Source: Simmondsia chinensis | Lineage: Eukaryota > Streptophyta > Magnoliopsida > Caryophyllales > Simmondsiaceae | DNA: 64,000 nucleotides | Assembly (NCBI GenBank): GCA_018398585.1 | Contig: JAGTTD010000024.1 | Span: forward strand, 6,476,071-6,540,070 | Reading direction: 5' to 3' | Part shown: positions 34,667 to 47,000 of the stretch, piece by piece | How positions within the stretch are numbered: position 1 is the stretch's first letter | Layout of the letters: each line of letters opens with the position of its first letter | Notes under the pieces: generated by a model | Told to the model about the DNA's origin: nothing | The model's input: the letters and a program-made list of their open reading frames with translations, nothing else | Database searches by the model: none | Translations under genes and position numbers: made by a program

Positions 34667-35074
34667 ATGGCGTCCTTCAATGACAAACCCGACCGCCCGC
34701 TAATCGTAAGCTTCGGCGAGATGCTAATTGACTTCGTCCCCCCCGTCTCCAGCGTATCCCTAGCAGAGGCGCCCGGTTTCCTTAAAGCGCCAGGCGGCGC
34801 ACCGGCGAACGTGGCCATCGCCGTGTCAAGGCTCGGCGGCCACACCGCGTTCATCGGAAAACTTGGCGGCGATGAGTTCGGACACATGCTTGCTGGCATC
34901 CTCAAGCAGAACGGCGTAACCGCCGATGGAATCACCTACGATAAAGGCGCACGCACGGCGCTGGCGTTTGTTACCTTGCGTGCGGATGGAGAGAGGGAGT
35001 TTGTGTTCTATCGGAACCCTAGCGCTGATATGTTGCTCAAGCCAGAGGAACTTAACCTTGATTTGATCAGATCA
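34667..35074 (+). CDS. FRK: Fructokinase exon 1 (codons 1-136)
   Basis: The ATG sits in CCATGG context and begins [20 protein letters not shown]. The in-frame open stretch upstream has no second conserved start, so this ATG is chosen. The exon is GC-rich compared with its surroundings. It ends ...LNLDLIRS at the donor TCA|GTAAGT. The open frame running on to 35260 is intron read-through. Confidence 0.93.
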
Positions 35075-38000
35075 GTAAGTTTACTACTTAAATCTCTGAT
35101 CAAATCTAATACCAATTCGCACAAATCCAGCTATGATCGAGCAAATCCAACCACGGGAAAATATTTTCCTCGGGAAAAATTAATTTTGATTAACATTTTT
35201 TGTCCTTTGTTTCATCCTGAAAATGTGCTCCTGCCTCGTAATATTGCTTACCTATTTTAAAAGAAATAATCTTTTATTAATCATAATATATCTTATTATA
35301 AGATAACATAAAATAGAAAAACTATACATTATAAGTTATATAGGCTTTATTTGGTTGTGAAAACTTATTTTTTAATGAAAAATATAGGAAATTTACACTT
35401 AGGGACCTAAGATTTAACTATTTATCGCCTATGTAATCTACATATTTCTAAATATACAATAAGGCCTCTTAATGTTTCAAAATTTTTTCATTCAGGTATC
35501 GAACATGGTGAATTTTTATCAAAATCTAATTAATTTTTATTGTAGAATGTTGATGCGATGATTATAATTATATCAATCTTTTTAACAAAAATTCAGCAAT
35601 TTACAGAAAAAAATTTCACTAAATTATGACTGAATATATTTATATATTAGTGAAATAATATATCCTATTAGCATTTTACAATTAAAAATCATATTATTAC
35701 GATATATGACATAGATATTTTTATAATTAGTTGATCCTTGCTTTGATACTCCAATACTTCGACCACCTATGCTTCAAAATTTGGGAACCCTTGAATTTCA
35801 CAGCGGCTTCGAAAAGAGGGGAAGAGATGAGACAAGCCAAAAGATATTCGAAATTAATCCCTCGCCTGCGCCTACGCCACCCTCTATATGTGGTTATATA
35901 TATATATAGTAATGGACGTCCAAGATTTTATTGAACATTAAAAAAAAGTAACAATTTACGACTCATACCCTTCATGAGGCAGAAAAAAATAAGGGGTAAG
36001 GGAAGGAAATTATTCATCTACTCAGCAAATCTTGGTTGTCCGTTATCCATTCAATTATCCTTTCTTTCCTTTTGGCCCATGCAAGGTATGGGCCGTAAAT
36101 TGTTATTTTTTTTAATGTCCAATAAATTTTGGCCGTCTATTATAATGGAGGGCTAGGATTGACTCTTCTCACGCTCTCACCATCTCATAAGAAACCCGAC
36201 CACATGTGTGAAAGAACTTGTCAGATCAAAGTTTAGTCTTACGATTTAAAAAGGTGTGTGTATATATGTATTATATATTACAATAAAATACACGTATAAA
36301 AGTTCAATATGTCACATAAATAAAGAGGAATAAAATATTCAAAAATAAGGCACATCAATCATCAATCATTTAGATTTGTAATTTTAGTACTCAAGGGTTT
36401 GATAATCAATCAAGAGTGCGTCTCTCTGTGTGTGAATGGAGATTTTTTTTTGAAATATTTTTGTTTTGATTGCGGTTTATTGTCATAAAAAAATTATTAA
36501 GCGAAATTTTATTATATTATTCTTTATAAGTTAAATTATTTGCATAGGAATACGATTGAGGTGAGCTTAGTGTGAGTGATTGGATTTGGTCAAGGGGGGA
36601 GCTCACGTGAGCTCTCACGTGCCACAAATCTATAGAATGAGGATTCTGTGAGTAGGCATGGCCATGGGCTAGGCTATATATATGGAAAAGGATCATACCC
36701 GGTGCCTCAAGGGCTCCCGCCTACGCAGGGTCTAGGGGAGACGGATGTACGCAGCCTTCCCCCTTCAGGGTGTTAACCTGAAGAGAGGCTGTTTCTCAGT
36801 GCCCCCAACCTGAGGGTGAGGACTTCCCAGGAGGTCACCCATCCTAGTACTACTCTCGCCCAAGCACGCTTAATTTCGGAGTTCCAATGGGATCCAGCGA
36901 CGGCGTGTTGGTGCCCTCTTTGGTGGCTGGGCTATATATATATAATAGTGCCTTATAAATAAAATGCATCCCAACTTGTTAAAAATACAATTATAAAAAT
37001 ATATAATTATTTTGACCAAAAAATAATTATAATTTTTGACCAAAAATAATTATAATTTTTTAATAAATAATATAACATACAAATACAATACAACACAATC
37101 ATAATTACAAATATATTTTATAAATAAAATGCATCACAACTTGTTAAAAATACAACTATAATTTTGACCAAAAATACAACTCTAACAATATAATAGTGCC
37201 CCATAAAATTACAAACATATTTTATAAAAGAAAATATATTATAAAAAATAGAAGTATAACAATATAAATAAATTAACCTAAACTTGTTACGGTTGGTGCG
37301 GTATTTGTACTAGTACTACCATCGTCCACTTCATCGCTTAACGAACCCAAGTTCAATAGGTCTTGGTCTCTATTCGCTGCAGTTATTCAGTCCTTCAAGC
37401 ACACCGATATTTCTAAGGTCGCCGGTGCTAGCTTCGTTCTCTTTGATCCAAGCAATCTACCGCCTGCACTAAAAGCAGACTCCGATGCTACTGTAGACAC
37501 CGGACATGTTAGTATATCGCGAGCTTGGTGGAAAGCACAGGATATTGGGTTTTATTTGAATACCACCATTGCAAAATGTTAAAATGTGGATTAGCCTTTG
37601 TCGGGTAGAAGTCGAGCACAGGCGAATGCATTACAAATTTAGCTCGTCATATGACGTGGGACTTTGTTTGAGCTTTAATCGGTTCAACATATCCCATGCA
37701 TATGATTTTCCTCGAGAGGATGACAAAAAGATGATGTAGAAGAAATATTTGTATCAGAAGATAATTTTTGAGCATGCGTGGAAAATAAATTACGTAAATT
37801 TTCATCAACTTTAGCAATAAAAGATGCTACATCAAAAGATGGATTCAATTTTTCGTAAAATATTTGGGCAAATAATTAAAAACCCGTAAGTTTATAACGT
37901 GAATCAAAACGGTGGTAATACAATATATCATATTTAAAAAAAATTTCTATCATGGCAAAAATGGAGCCCTGCAACACAGGATTGGAGGAGTTATCTATCA

Positions 38001-41000
38001 TCCAAGCAACAATATCTATCAATCTAGATATTGCTTACGTAATAGTTGGGTAATAATATCCAAAAAAATATCGTAGCTTTTTTAAAAATAACAAAAAAAA
38101 TTTACAAATTTTATTAATTACATCACAATCTATATATTCTAAATTAAAAGAACTTAGATCTGAATAATTTTGCTGTGTAAATTCAATTAAGACATCTTTT
38201 TATAGTATGATTCTTTCTAGCATATCAACCGTGGATGACCATCTATTACGTATATCTAATTCAAATTTCTTATAAGGAATGTCATGTGTGTCACAAAGAT
38301 CTTTAAATTTTCTTTGTCTAATTCTGGATGTCTTAATTGCTTTAATTACTTCTCTTAAAACCATAAGCGATAAATCTATAAGTTGCATACAATCCATTAC
38401 TATTAAATGCAGTACATGACAGATGCAAAGTATATGAAAACTTTTCCCATATAACATGGGTTTCATATACCTAATTAATTATTTAACAGATGCATCTTTG
38501 ATAGTAACATTATCAAAAGTAATGCTGACAATTTTGTGATCTATCCTCCACTCACGGTATGTGTTCATAATGGCACTCGTGATTACACAAGCACTGTGGG
38601 GATATTCAAATAGAGAAAAATGAATTATTAATTTTTACATAATGTATGAAGAATCATTCCAATGTGCAGTTATGCACATGAAAGGTACGTTGGATTTCGA
38701 CTTTCACGTGTCAAACGTCAATGAGAACATGCTCGTGTTCTTCTTTAAAATATCTTGAAGGTCATTTTTCATATTTATAAATTCTATAAATGCGTTCCGC
38801 TTCAAAGTGTTCCAAAGGACCCTTAGAGCGACAGGGTTTAACACGGATTTACAGTACCAGACGAATCTAGGGTCTTCGCCGGTGATAAACAGCCTTTCAG
38901 CCGAAATGACGTATCTCATTAGTTCACGTATGTTAGTTTCATTTGTAAACTTAAAGTTAACAAGTGCACTAGCCGCTTGCCGCACGAGAGATTGTTGGGT
39001 TCTATCCGCATTTAGTTCGGGTGGCTTTTTTGTAGGTGTCTTTTTAAAGTATCAATCCCACTATTAAGTAGATGAATGAAAACTTTTGGAGAATACCATG
39101 TTCACGATCTAGAGTCAAGTGTTTCCATACATCGCTAGTATTACATCTACTACTGCCCGTAGAGGTACGAGTTTGAGTTTCATCGTTGATGGGTTTGGGT
39201 TCGAGTTCAGAACATTTGCACCACCCGATTCAGGATAATCTTGCTCGTAGAGGTTTTTTTGTTCCCAATTACAGGTGTCTGTGTAGAAGGGTTACGAACC
39301 GAGTTCTAAAAAGTATGTTCTGGGTATTAAGCTCAACTCCTCTACCAATCTAGGGAATTTAGGGGGTCAAAAAGAGCTATAACTAGATCGACCAACTTCA
39401 AATAAAGATAAATTATGTGCCATTATATTGTTAATTTATAATTATAAAATGCAAGTAAAATTACAAGGTAAAAAAGATGACAAATAAATAAAATTTTGAT
39501 ACTAATTTTACCGAAGCGAAACTAAAATTTGAACTTCTACAAGCTTCTACTAGCAGAACACAGTTGAAACTTCAAACTTGAGAAATTGAGAGCAAATAAT
39601 TGATGATTGTAGAGAACAGAGAATTGCTAATTATTGTGTGGTGAAATAAAAAAATTTTGATTAATATTTATAGGAAAAAATAATTTTTTTTTTTTTTAAT
39701 ATACTGTCCCAACGTCTCTTTGAGCCATTGGGGACAGAGGTTGGAGGCCCAGGCCGGGCTGGGCTGGGCTGGGCCTACCTGTGAATGTCTTCAGTAAGCC
39801 ACGTATGCATGTGGGATTCAAACTTGTACATATAAATTCGTGTAACATAGAGATAAAATGATGTGAGCTTGCAATGTAAAAATATTAATGTTAAATAATT
39901 TTATGATAATTTATAATTATTACTTGTTACAAGTTGTGTTATTATTTTGACAATGATTTTTTATACTATGATGGTAACTACAATCAATTTTTCTTCCCAT
40001 ATTTTAGAGTATGTATTGAATTACAAATTTGGCATTTTTATAGAGTATAATTTCTTACCTAGCTTAAAATAATATCTTCCTCATTTTCTTTTGACCAATA
40101 TAAAGGCTTTTTATAGTTGTTAAAAATTGGCATGACTTACAAAACAACTACATTTTACCTTTAAAATATTGATTTTACTTTAATAGTAATAATTTATCCT
40201 GACAATTATGAAGTAATATTCTGATTGTGTACACATTCATGTAGAGGGTTTGCCTATATTTAGCTATTTATATATGTTTTAATTTTTATAAATGTATAAT
40301 CAAACTAACAACGTTTCAAATTTCCTTAGTAAATTTAAAAAAAAAAAAAAAGAAGCTATTAATATGCATGACATTTTCAAGTTAATATTTGGGTAAATTA
40401 AATATTAGTATATGAGGTTTAATATATTAAGTTTTTAGTTTACAAAGTTTATAAAATAATTTTTTAATTTTAAATTTATATATATTTAATAAAATAAATC
40501 AAATGATAATGTGAATTATTATTTGTTGGTAAACTTTAGTACATTATTTTGGGTAAATTATATAAAACTCCCATGACATTTATTTCAATAACAGAAAACC
40601 CCTATCATAAATAAAATCACTCGCTAAACCCCCTCGCTTTTGAAAATTTTTCACTTTTCTCCCAAACAACTTTTCTTTATCATTTTGCCTCTCAAAATAA
40701 AATGGTTAAGTGTTTAATTTTATTTTTAGGTAGGGATTTTATATTTTGAAGAAAAATAAGAATATTTTTATATTTTTAAAAAGGGGGCTTTCTATATTTA
40801 TAAAAATTATTATTTTAATTAATTATAGTAGTGGTATTATAATATCAACAAAAAATATTATATTTTATCTCATAATATTTTTATTAAAATTTTAAAAATA
40901 TTTTTTATCTCCTGAACTTATAATAGTATTAATATAATTAATTAAATAATTATATTTTCATAAATATAGAAAATTCCGTTAATTCTTTTGCTAAAAATAT

Positions 41001-44000
41001 AAAATTTCTATTTTTGTCTAATAATATATAACCCTTCCAAAAATAAAATTAAACATTAGGGGGCAAAATGGTCAAAAATAAGTTGTATGGGGGTTAAGTG
41101 ATAAATTTTTAAAAGTGAGGGGATTTTGTGAGTGCTTTTATTTGTGAAGAGGTTTTCTATTTTTGAAGCAAAAGATATAGGAATTTTCTATAATTTATAC
41201 TGGAGCGGGTAGGAGCGGGTCGAGTCCGTATCGCCGTGGAGCAACAGCCGCCCAATCCTTGACATACTTATACTGGATGCCCTCCACGTGCACAAGAAAG
41301 AGAAAGGGCACTTCAGCCGCCTCTATCCATCGGCACATCCGCTCCAGATAGACGCTGACTCCCAGACTAGCGAATTTACACCTTTATGCACAGTAATTAG
41401 ACTACTTTATTAAATATATATAAGTTTAGATTAAAAACATATTTCTTGAATTTTATAAATTAAAAAATTAATATATTAAATTTCATCATACTAATAACCA
41501 AAATATTTGGAGCATTTATACCGTATGCATTGGGCGTAGTAAAAGATGATAATGCCTCTAGGATGTGTTTGGAGCATGTAACTGGAGCCTGGAATTGGGG
41601 CAGACGTTGGAATTGGGCTCTGAATTCCAATTCTATTGTTTGGTTCACCTATTAAAATTGGGAATTACAATTTTTTTGGTGGATTAAGCATTCCAAACCA
41701 ACTTACGTTAGTGACACAAAATACCATCACAAATGAGCAAAACACCAAAACTAGCAATTACAACCGAATAATAAGAGGGTCACTCATATACACCCCATTT
41801 TTAGCTAAGATATCGGCGTGATTATCAGCTCCTCTTCTCATATGAATGAAGGATACTGATCTAATATGAGACTTCAAAAACTCAATTTTATTCAACAAGA
41901 AGTTAAATCTCCATGGTTTGGACTCCTTCTCTATTAGCCATGCCACTGCATTAGTCGAGTCTGATTCGATTGTAACCTCACACGAAGTCACCTCCCCACA
42001 CCTCGCCAATAATTCCAAAGCAAAACATATAGCTTCAACTTTCGTAGAAGTGGAATTGGAATTCCACTACCCAATTCCATAGAATTGAATTTTAACTAAA
42101 AATTATACTTTCCAATTCCACTACCCAATTCCATAGAATTGGATTTTAACTAAAAATCATACTTTCTAATTCTTTAGGGTGGGGTAAGGAATTACAATTC
42201 TATATCAACTCCATTGACCTAAAACCCAAAATGATCCCACTTGATTAACAGAAATCCAAAATGACTCAAAATTTAAAGACTTAGATACAACCTAAAATTG
42301 GACCCAAGCTTGAAATTATCCAACTCGAATGACTTGAATTTGAAATGATCGAAATCACCTTAGTTCAAAGTCCGAAGTAACCCAACGCAATTGACCCAAA
42401 ACTCGTGATGACTCAAATTCCAAAAATGAAACTTCATGACTTGAATGTGATGTAAACAAGCTGAGCTGAAGTGGAAACGACTAGACCAAATTGACCAAAA
42501 ACGTAATACGACCCATATCCAAAATGATCCAACCCAACTCAGCATAAAACGACTTGAAATTTGAAATGATACAACTTATTTGTCCCAAAACTAAGATGAT
42601 TCGAGTTTAAAGTCACCTAAATGAACTCAATTGCCACATCATCAACCGAGTGCTACATCACCCCACCACGTCACCATGCCACCTCACCCTCATTAGCACT
42701 AATATTCTACTATAAATAATATCTTTAGGGAGTGAGTTGGGTTATCAAGAAATATTTTGTGTGCTCACCTCGCTCTCTTCCACAAGTCTTCTTCTCTGCT
42801 TCTTCCCCACCTCCTTCTTACTATCTTATACTTTTAATTACTCCGCTTTGGAGATGATACGTATGTAATATACAATCCGGGACAATCGTTTGCTGTCCCG
42901 TAGCCACTGATTTGAGCAATTGTGGTGTTGATTGGTGTTTCTGAGCTAGAATTGAGTTCGGTGGCTACCATCAAACCCGACAATAACTAGCTTGAGTCAT
43001 AAAAAGATGTAACCTGATTAACTAAAAATCTGAGATAACTTGAACACTAAATGATCCGACACGATACTTGATCTAATTTGACTCGAACTCGAATAACTTG
43101 AACTCAAAGTGAATTGCTCCAACATAATAACTTGAAAACTATATGACCAAAATCCAACCATAGCTGATTTGAAACTCGAAAAGAGCGAAAATCCTTGATG
43201 ATTTAAAGCATTATATTATTATAATTTTGACTTTTAATTCCTTTAATGAACCAAATGATGGAACTTTAATTTCATCAGAACTGGAATTAAAACTACAATT
43301 CTATAATTTGTTTTTAATTTCATGTGCCAAAACAGAGCCCCAGAGATCTTTGTAATGGCAAGACTATGGGTGTAAATGAGCCGAGCCGGCTCTCAAGCCC
43401 TCATGAGCCGGCTTGGCAAGAAGCTCGTGAGCCGAGCCGAGCCGGGCCCGGCCCGCCTGTTAAGCTAAACGAGCCGAGCTCAAGCCTAATAAAGCTCGAG
43501 CTCGTGAGCTCACAAGCCCAAACAAGTATTAATATTAAATGTTTTATTTAAATTTTAGGTCATATTTAGTTAATTAATTTAATTTAAACCCACCTGTTTA
43601 AAATTTAAACTCACAAATTAATAGAACTACCTATTAATGATATTCAAAGAACCAGGCGCATGACTAAGACTACAACTTCCTAAGTCGGCTCACATAGGGC
43701 ACCCAAAAAAAAATTGAGAATGGAGCCCCATTTATATTTTTTATTAATTTTTAATTAAATTTATATATTTTTAATTATTTTTAATCAATGAAATATATTA
43801 AATTTTATTTAAATATATATTTTAAGTATTAATAAATTTTTATATATTGAATTTGAGTATTTTTTTTAATTTACTTATTCATATTACGTTATTTTTTATC
43901 AATATAAATCCTAATTTTCGTAATTTTAATATTTTTTCTCAATATAATTATTATTTTTTAATTAAATTTATTTTTAATGCATTTTTATCTTTTACTTTGA

Positions 44001-47000
44001 ATTAATTAAAATAATATAAATGACATTAACTATTAAAATATCTAAAAAATGGGGCTTAAAAAATGAGGCACGGATGGAGAGTAAAAGCCCCATTTTTATA
44101 TAAAGCCCCATTTTTCAAAAATGGGGCTTTAAAAATGAGGCACCAATGGGAGTAGTCTAAGCATCACATAATTGCAATCTGATTTAATGGCATACCATAT
44201 TTTGTTTTCTCTAAATTTAAAAAAAAAAAAAACAAAAAAAAAACTATGAGCGTTGCAGCCTTTTTTTTTACACATATTATGTGAAAATTATGCATATTTT
44301 CAATTTGACATTGATTATTGTTATTACATAAATTTAATTGATTTAAATTATTTTTATATTTTTGTATTTAAAGCAGTAGGTGTGCAATTCAAAATTTGAG
44401 TATACGAAGCTAAAATGGTTCAAGATGAATGTCTTCAAATTGAAAAAGCTTAAGCTGGAGTCAATGGTGAGCAAGGCTCGAGCACATACCTAGCCGAACT
44501 TCAGCCTCAAATTTTTAGACTCCGCGAGCTTCGAGCCGAGCCAAATATTACCGAGCTGAGCCTCGAACCCGCCAGGCTCGAGCTCGGCTTGGCTCAGCCC
44601 ATTAACACCTCTAGCCAAGACTCGAGGGTCACTATCAGTGGGATAAGTTCAAGCTATTACTGCAATGGTAAAGCGAAGAAGTAGGGAGGTGGCTCCGCTC
44701 GCTTAGGGAGCGCGTGGGCTGTGACATTTTACTGGTCCAGCTTCGACTTTTAGCTTGCTATTAGCGTCACGATTTCAATTTTTCAAATTAATTTGTGAAA
44801 CTTTTCCCGAAGTGTAGGGGAAGAAATCTACGAATAAGGCAATTTCCATTTCTAAAATTCCTTAATTTATTTCTATTAGTATTGTTATTATCATAACAAG
44901 ATTATAATTTTAAACTAATTTATAACTCTCATTATTAGTACATCAAATTATTTTCACACAGATAAATAACAAGTCATTTATTATGTTTATTTTGTTTAAA
45001 TTGGTCTTCTTATCTTGTTTAATTGTCTCTAATATTCAAGTTGATTTCTCTTTATTTTTTTCGAAATAGCTCATGATGTTTTCTTTTAATACAAAATTGG
45101 TCCCTTAATTAGTGATTGAAGTAAAATAAAACAAAAAAGTGCGAGATTAATTTTGTTATTAAATAAAATGTTACCATTTTGAATAAGGAAAAAAAAAATC
45201 AAAAAGTGAAATTAATTTTGGATATATTTAGGCTCCTTTTGTATTGAAGAAAAAAAAATTTCTTGGAAATGGTTGTCCTGCATTCGTTGTTTGGCGTGTA
45301 CTTGTTGACAGAAAATGTTTTTCGAAGGAAAAATTTTTCCTCCAAAATGGGGAAATTATTTTCCTTTATAAAAGAAGGAAAATCAATATTTCAAGTGGTT
45401 TAAAAAGTTCGGGGGCATACGTCAATCGTAATATAGATCATATAGAAATGAATTAAACGGGATCACAGATCATTAAAGGTAATAATGTGGGATAAGGATA
45501 GGACGAATAATAATATGTCAGGTCTAATCTTGGACAGAATTATGTGATCCAATTTAATTTTCATTCTGGACTACTATTTTATATTTTAAAGGTTTTTACT
45601 ACTTCATGATATTAGTGAATATAATCACGAAATAATATTTAGATCAATACAAGCATAAGAAAACTATTTATTGATAGACGTTTTCTTGAAATTACTTTTT
45701 CTTTCTAATATATACTTTTGACAATCTATCACTTAGGTCCCATGAGATTTGATGATATATCATATAAATATTATAACTGTTTAATATATACAATGAGGTA
45801 CCCTGAGATTCCAAGATTTTTTAACTCGGATACCTTAAAGTTTAAGAATTTTATCAATTAGGTACTATTTGCCAAATTTTGATAGATTTTTATTAGAAAT
45901 TTCTATTGAGGAACATAATTATAACAATACATGTATCATCTAGCATAATATCAGAATTTCTAATTGTAAAATGCTAATATAACTAGGGAAGGGTTTGGGT
46001 CGGGTTTTCCTTCATCTAAATCAAACCTAGAAAAAACCCGACCCAACCCAAATTTGAAAAAAAAAACCCATTTAGTTCATAAAAATGCAATCCAAATCCA
46101 GATTCATTGGGTGAAATAGGATATCTGACCCAAATCCGTAACTCATTTAAATTTTAGAATAAATTATAATACTACAACTTAATATCAATTTGTATAACAA
46201 TAATAATGAAATAATAGTAACCTAAAAAGCAATATTTAGATAAAATACTATATTTTTTTTTATTTTAATAACAATAATAATAATGCAATATTATGTTAGA
46301 AACTCAAAATTCAATAATTTTAAAGTTTATCCTACTTTAAACAGAATTTTGGGTCGGGTTTAGGTTAGGTTTGACGTCATCTAAATCCAACCCAACCCAA
46401 AACCCATTTATTAACATTCAAATCCAAATTCATTTAAAATCTATTTGTTACATCCAAATCCATCATACATGTATTGGATTGGATGGATATCCAACTTATT
46501 TGGGTTGCATTGCCATCCTTAAATATGACACATTATTTCACTAATATATAAATATATTTTATCATAAATCAGTGAATTTTTTTTCTGTAATCTGCTTGAT
46601 TTTTGTTAAAACATTGATTTAATTATATATATTATTGTAATCACGTACCACGTCAATGTTCTATGATAAAAATTGATTAGATTTTCATAAAAATTCACTA
46701 TGTTCAAAATTGAATGATAATTTTGAAACATCAGGGGGCGGGCGGTCTTATTGTACAATAATAACAACAACAATCTCAGTGCCTCAAAGGGCTCTCCCAT
46801 AAGCAGGGTCTTTTTTTGTGTGTGTGTGGGGGGGGGGGGGGGGGGTTAGATGTATGCAGCCTTCCCCCTTCCAGGGGCTACCCTGAAGAGAGCCTATTTT
46901 CGAGGACCCCCAACATGAGAAGCTTGTCAGCAGCATAAAGCATGGTGGCCTGGCAGCAAGAGAGCAATAAAGCGTATGAGCAGGGCAAAGCACGAGGCAA

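Larger units (their letters stand above)
36654..39778 (-). mobile_element. hAT transposon in fructokinase intron 1
   Basis: GC-rich ends (left AGGCATGGCCATGGGC, right complement GTAGGCCCAGCCCAGC) are flanked by CTGTGAGT (36646-36653) and CTGTGAAT (39779-39786), a 7-of-8 target duplication. The minus strand holds an eroded transposase of the same family as 23820-25990. A 5S-headed element has since inserted 30 bp inside its left end. Confidence 0.8.
41571..43341. mobile_element. Possible Tourist/Harbinger-like element, degenerate
   Basis: Left words GGATGTGTTTGGAGCATG and TTGTTTGGTTCACC recur inverted at the right (complement GGCTCTGTTTTGGCACATG, CATTTGGTTCATT). The interior contains an RNase H-like fragment, short tandem duplications and a solo-LTR-like stretch. 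No clear target duplication was found, so the boundaries are tentative. Confidence 0.35.

Noticed and set aside
35075..35260. Fructokinase ending at 35260 as a short 227-codon protein, or starting at 34577
   Set aside because: Conserved coding stops at LIRS|GTAAGT and resumes at AKVFHYG in exon 2; upstream residues are leader sequence without conservation.
36824..36924. Cassandra-type TRIM (5S sequence within an LTR)
   Set aside because: No LTR pair, primer site or polypurine tract flanks the 5S part. Copy B is bounded by a 17-bp rather than a 5-bp duplication.
42360..42545. Trp-rich minus-strand frame
   Set aside because: It follows a degenerate short-word repeat; no recognisable domain.
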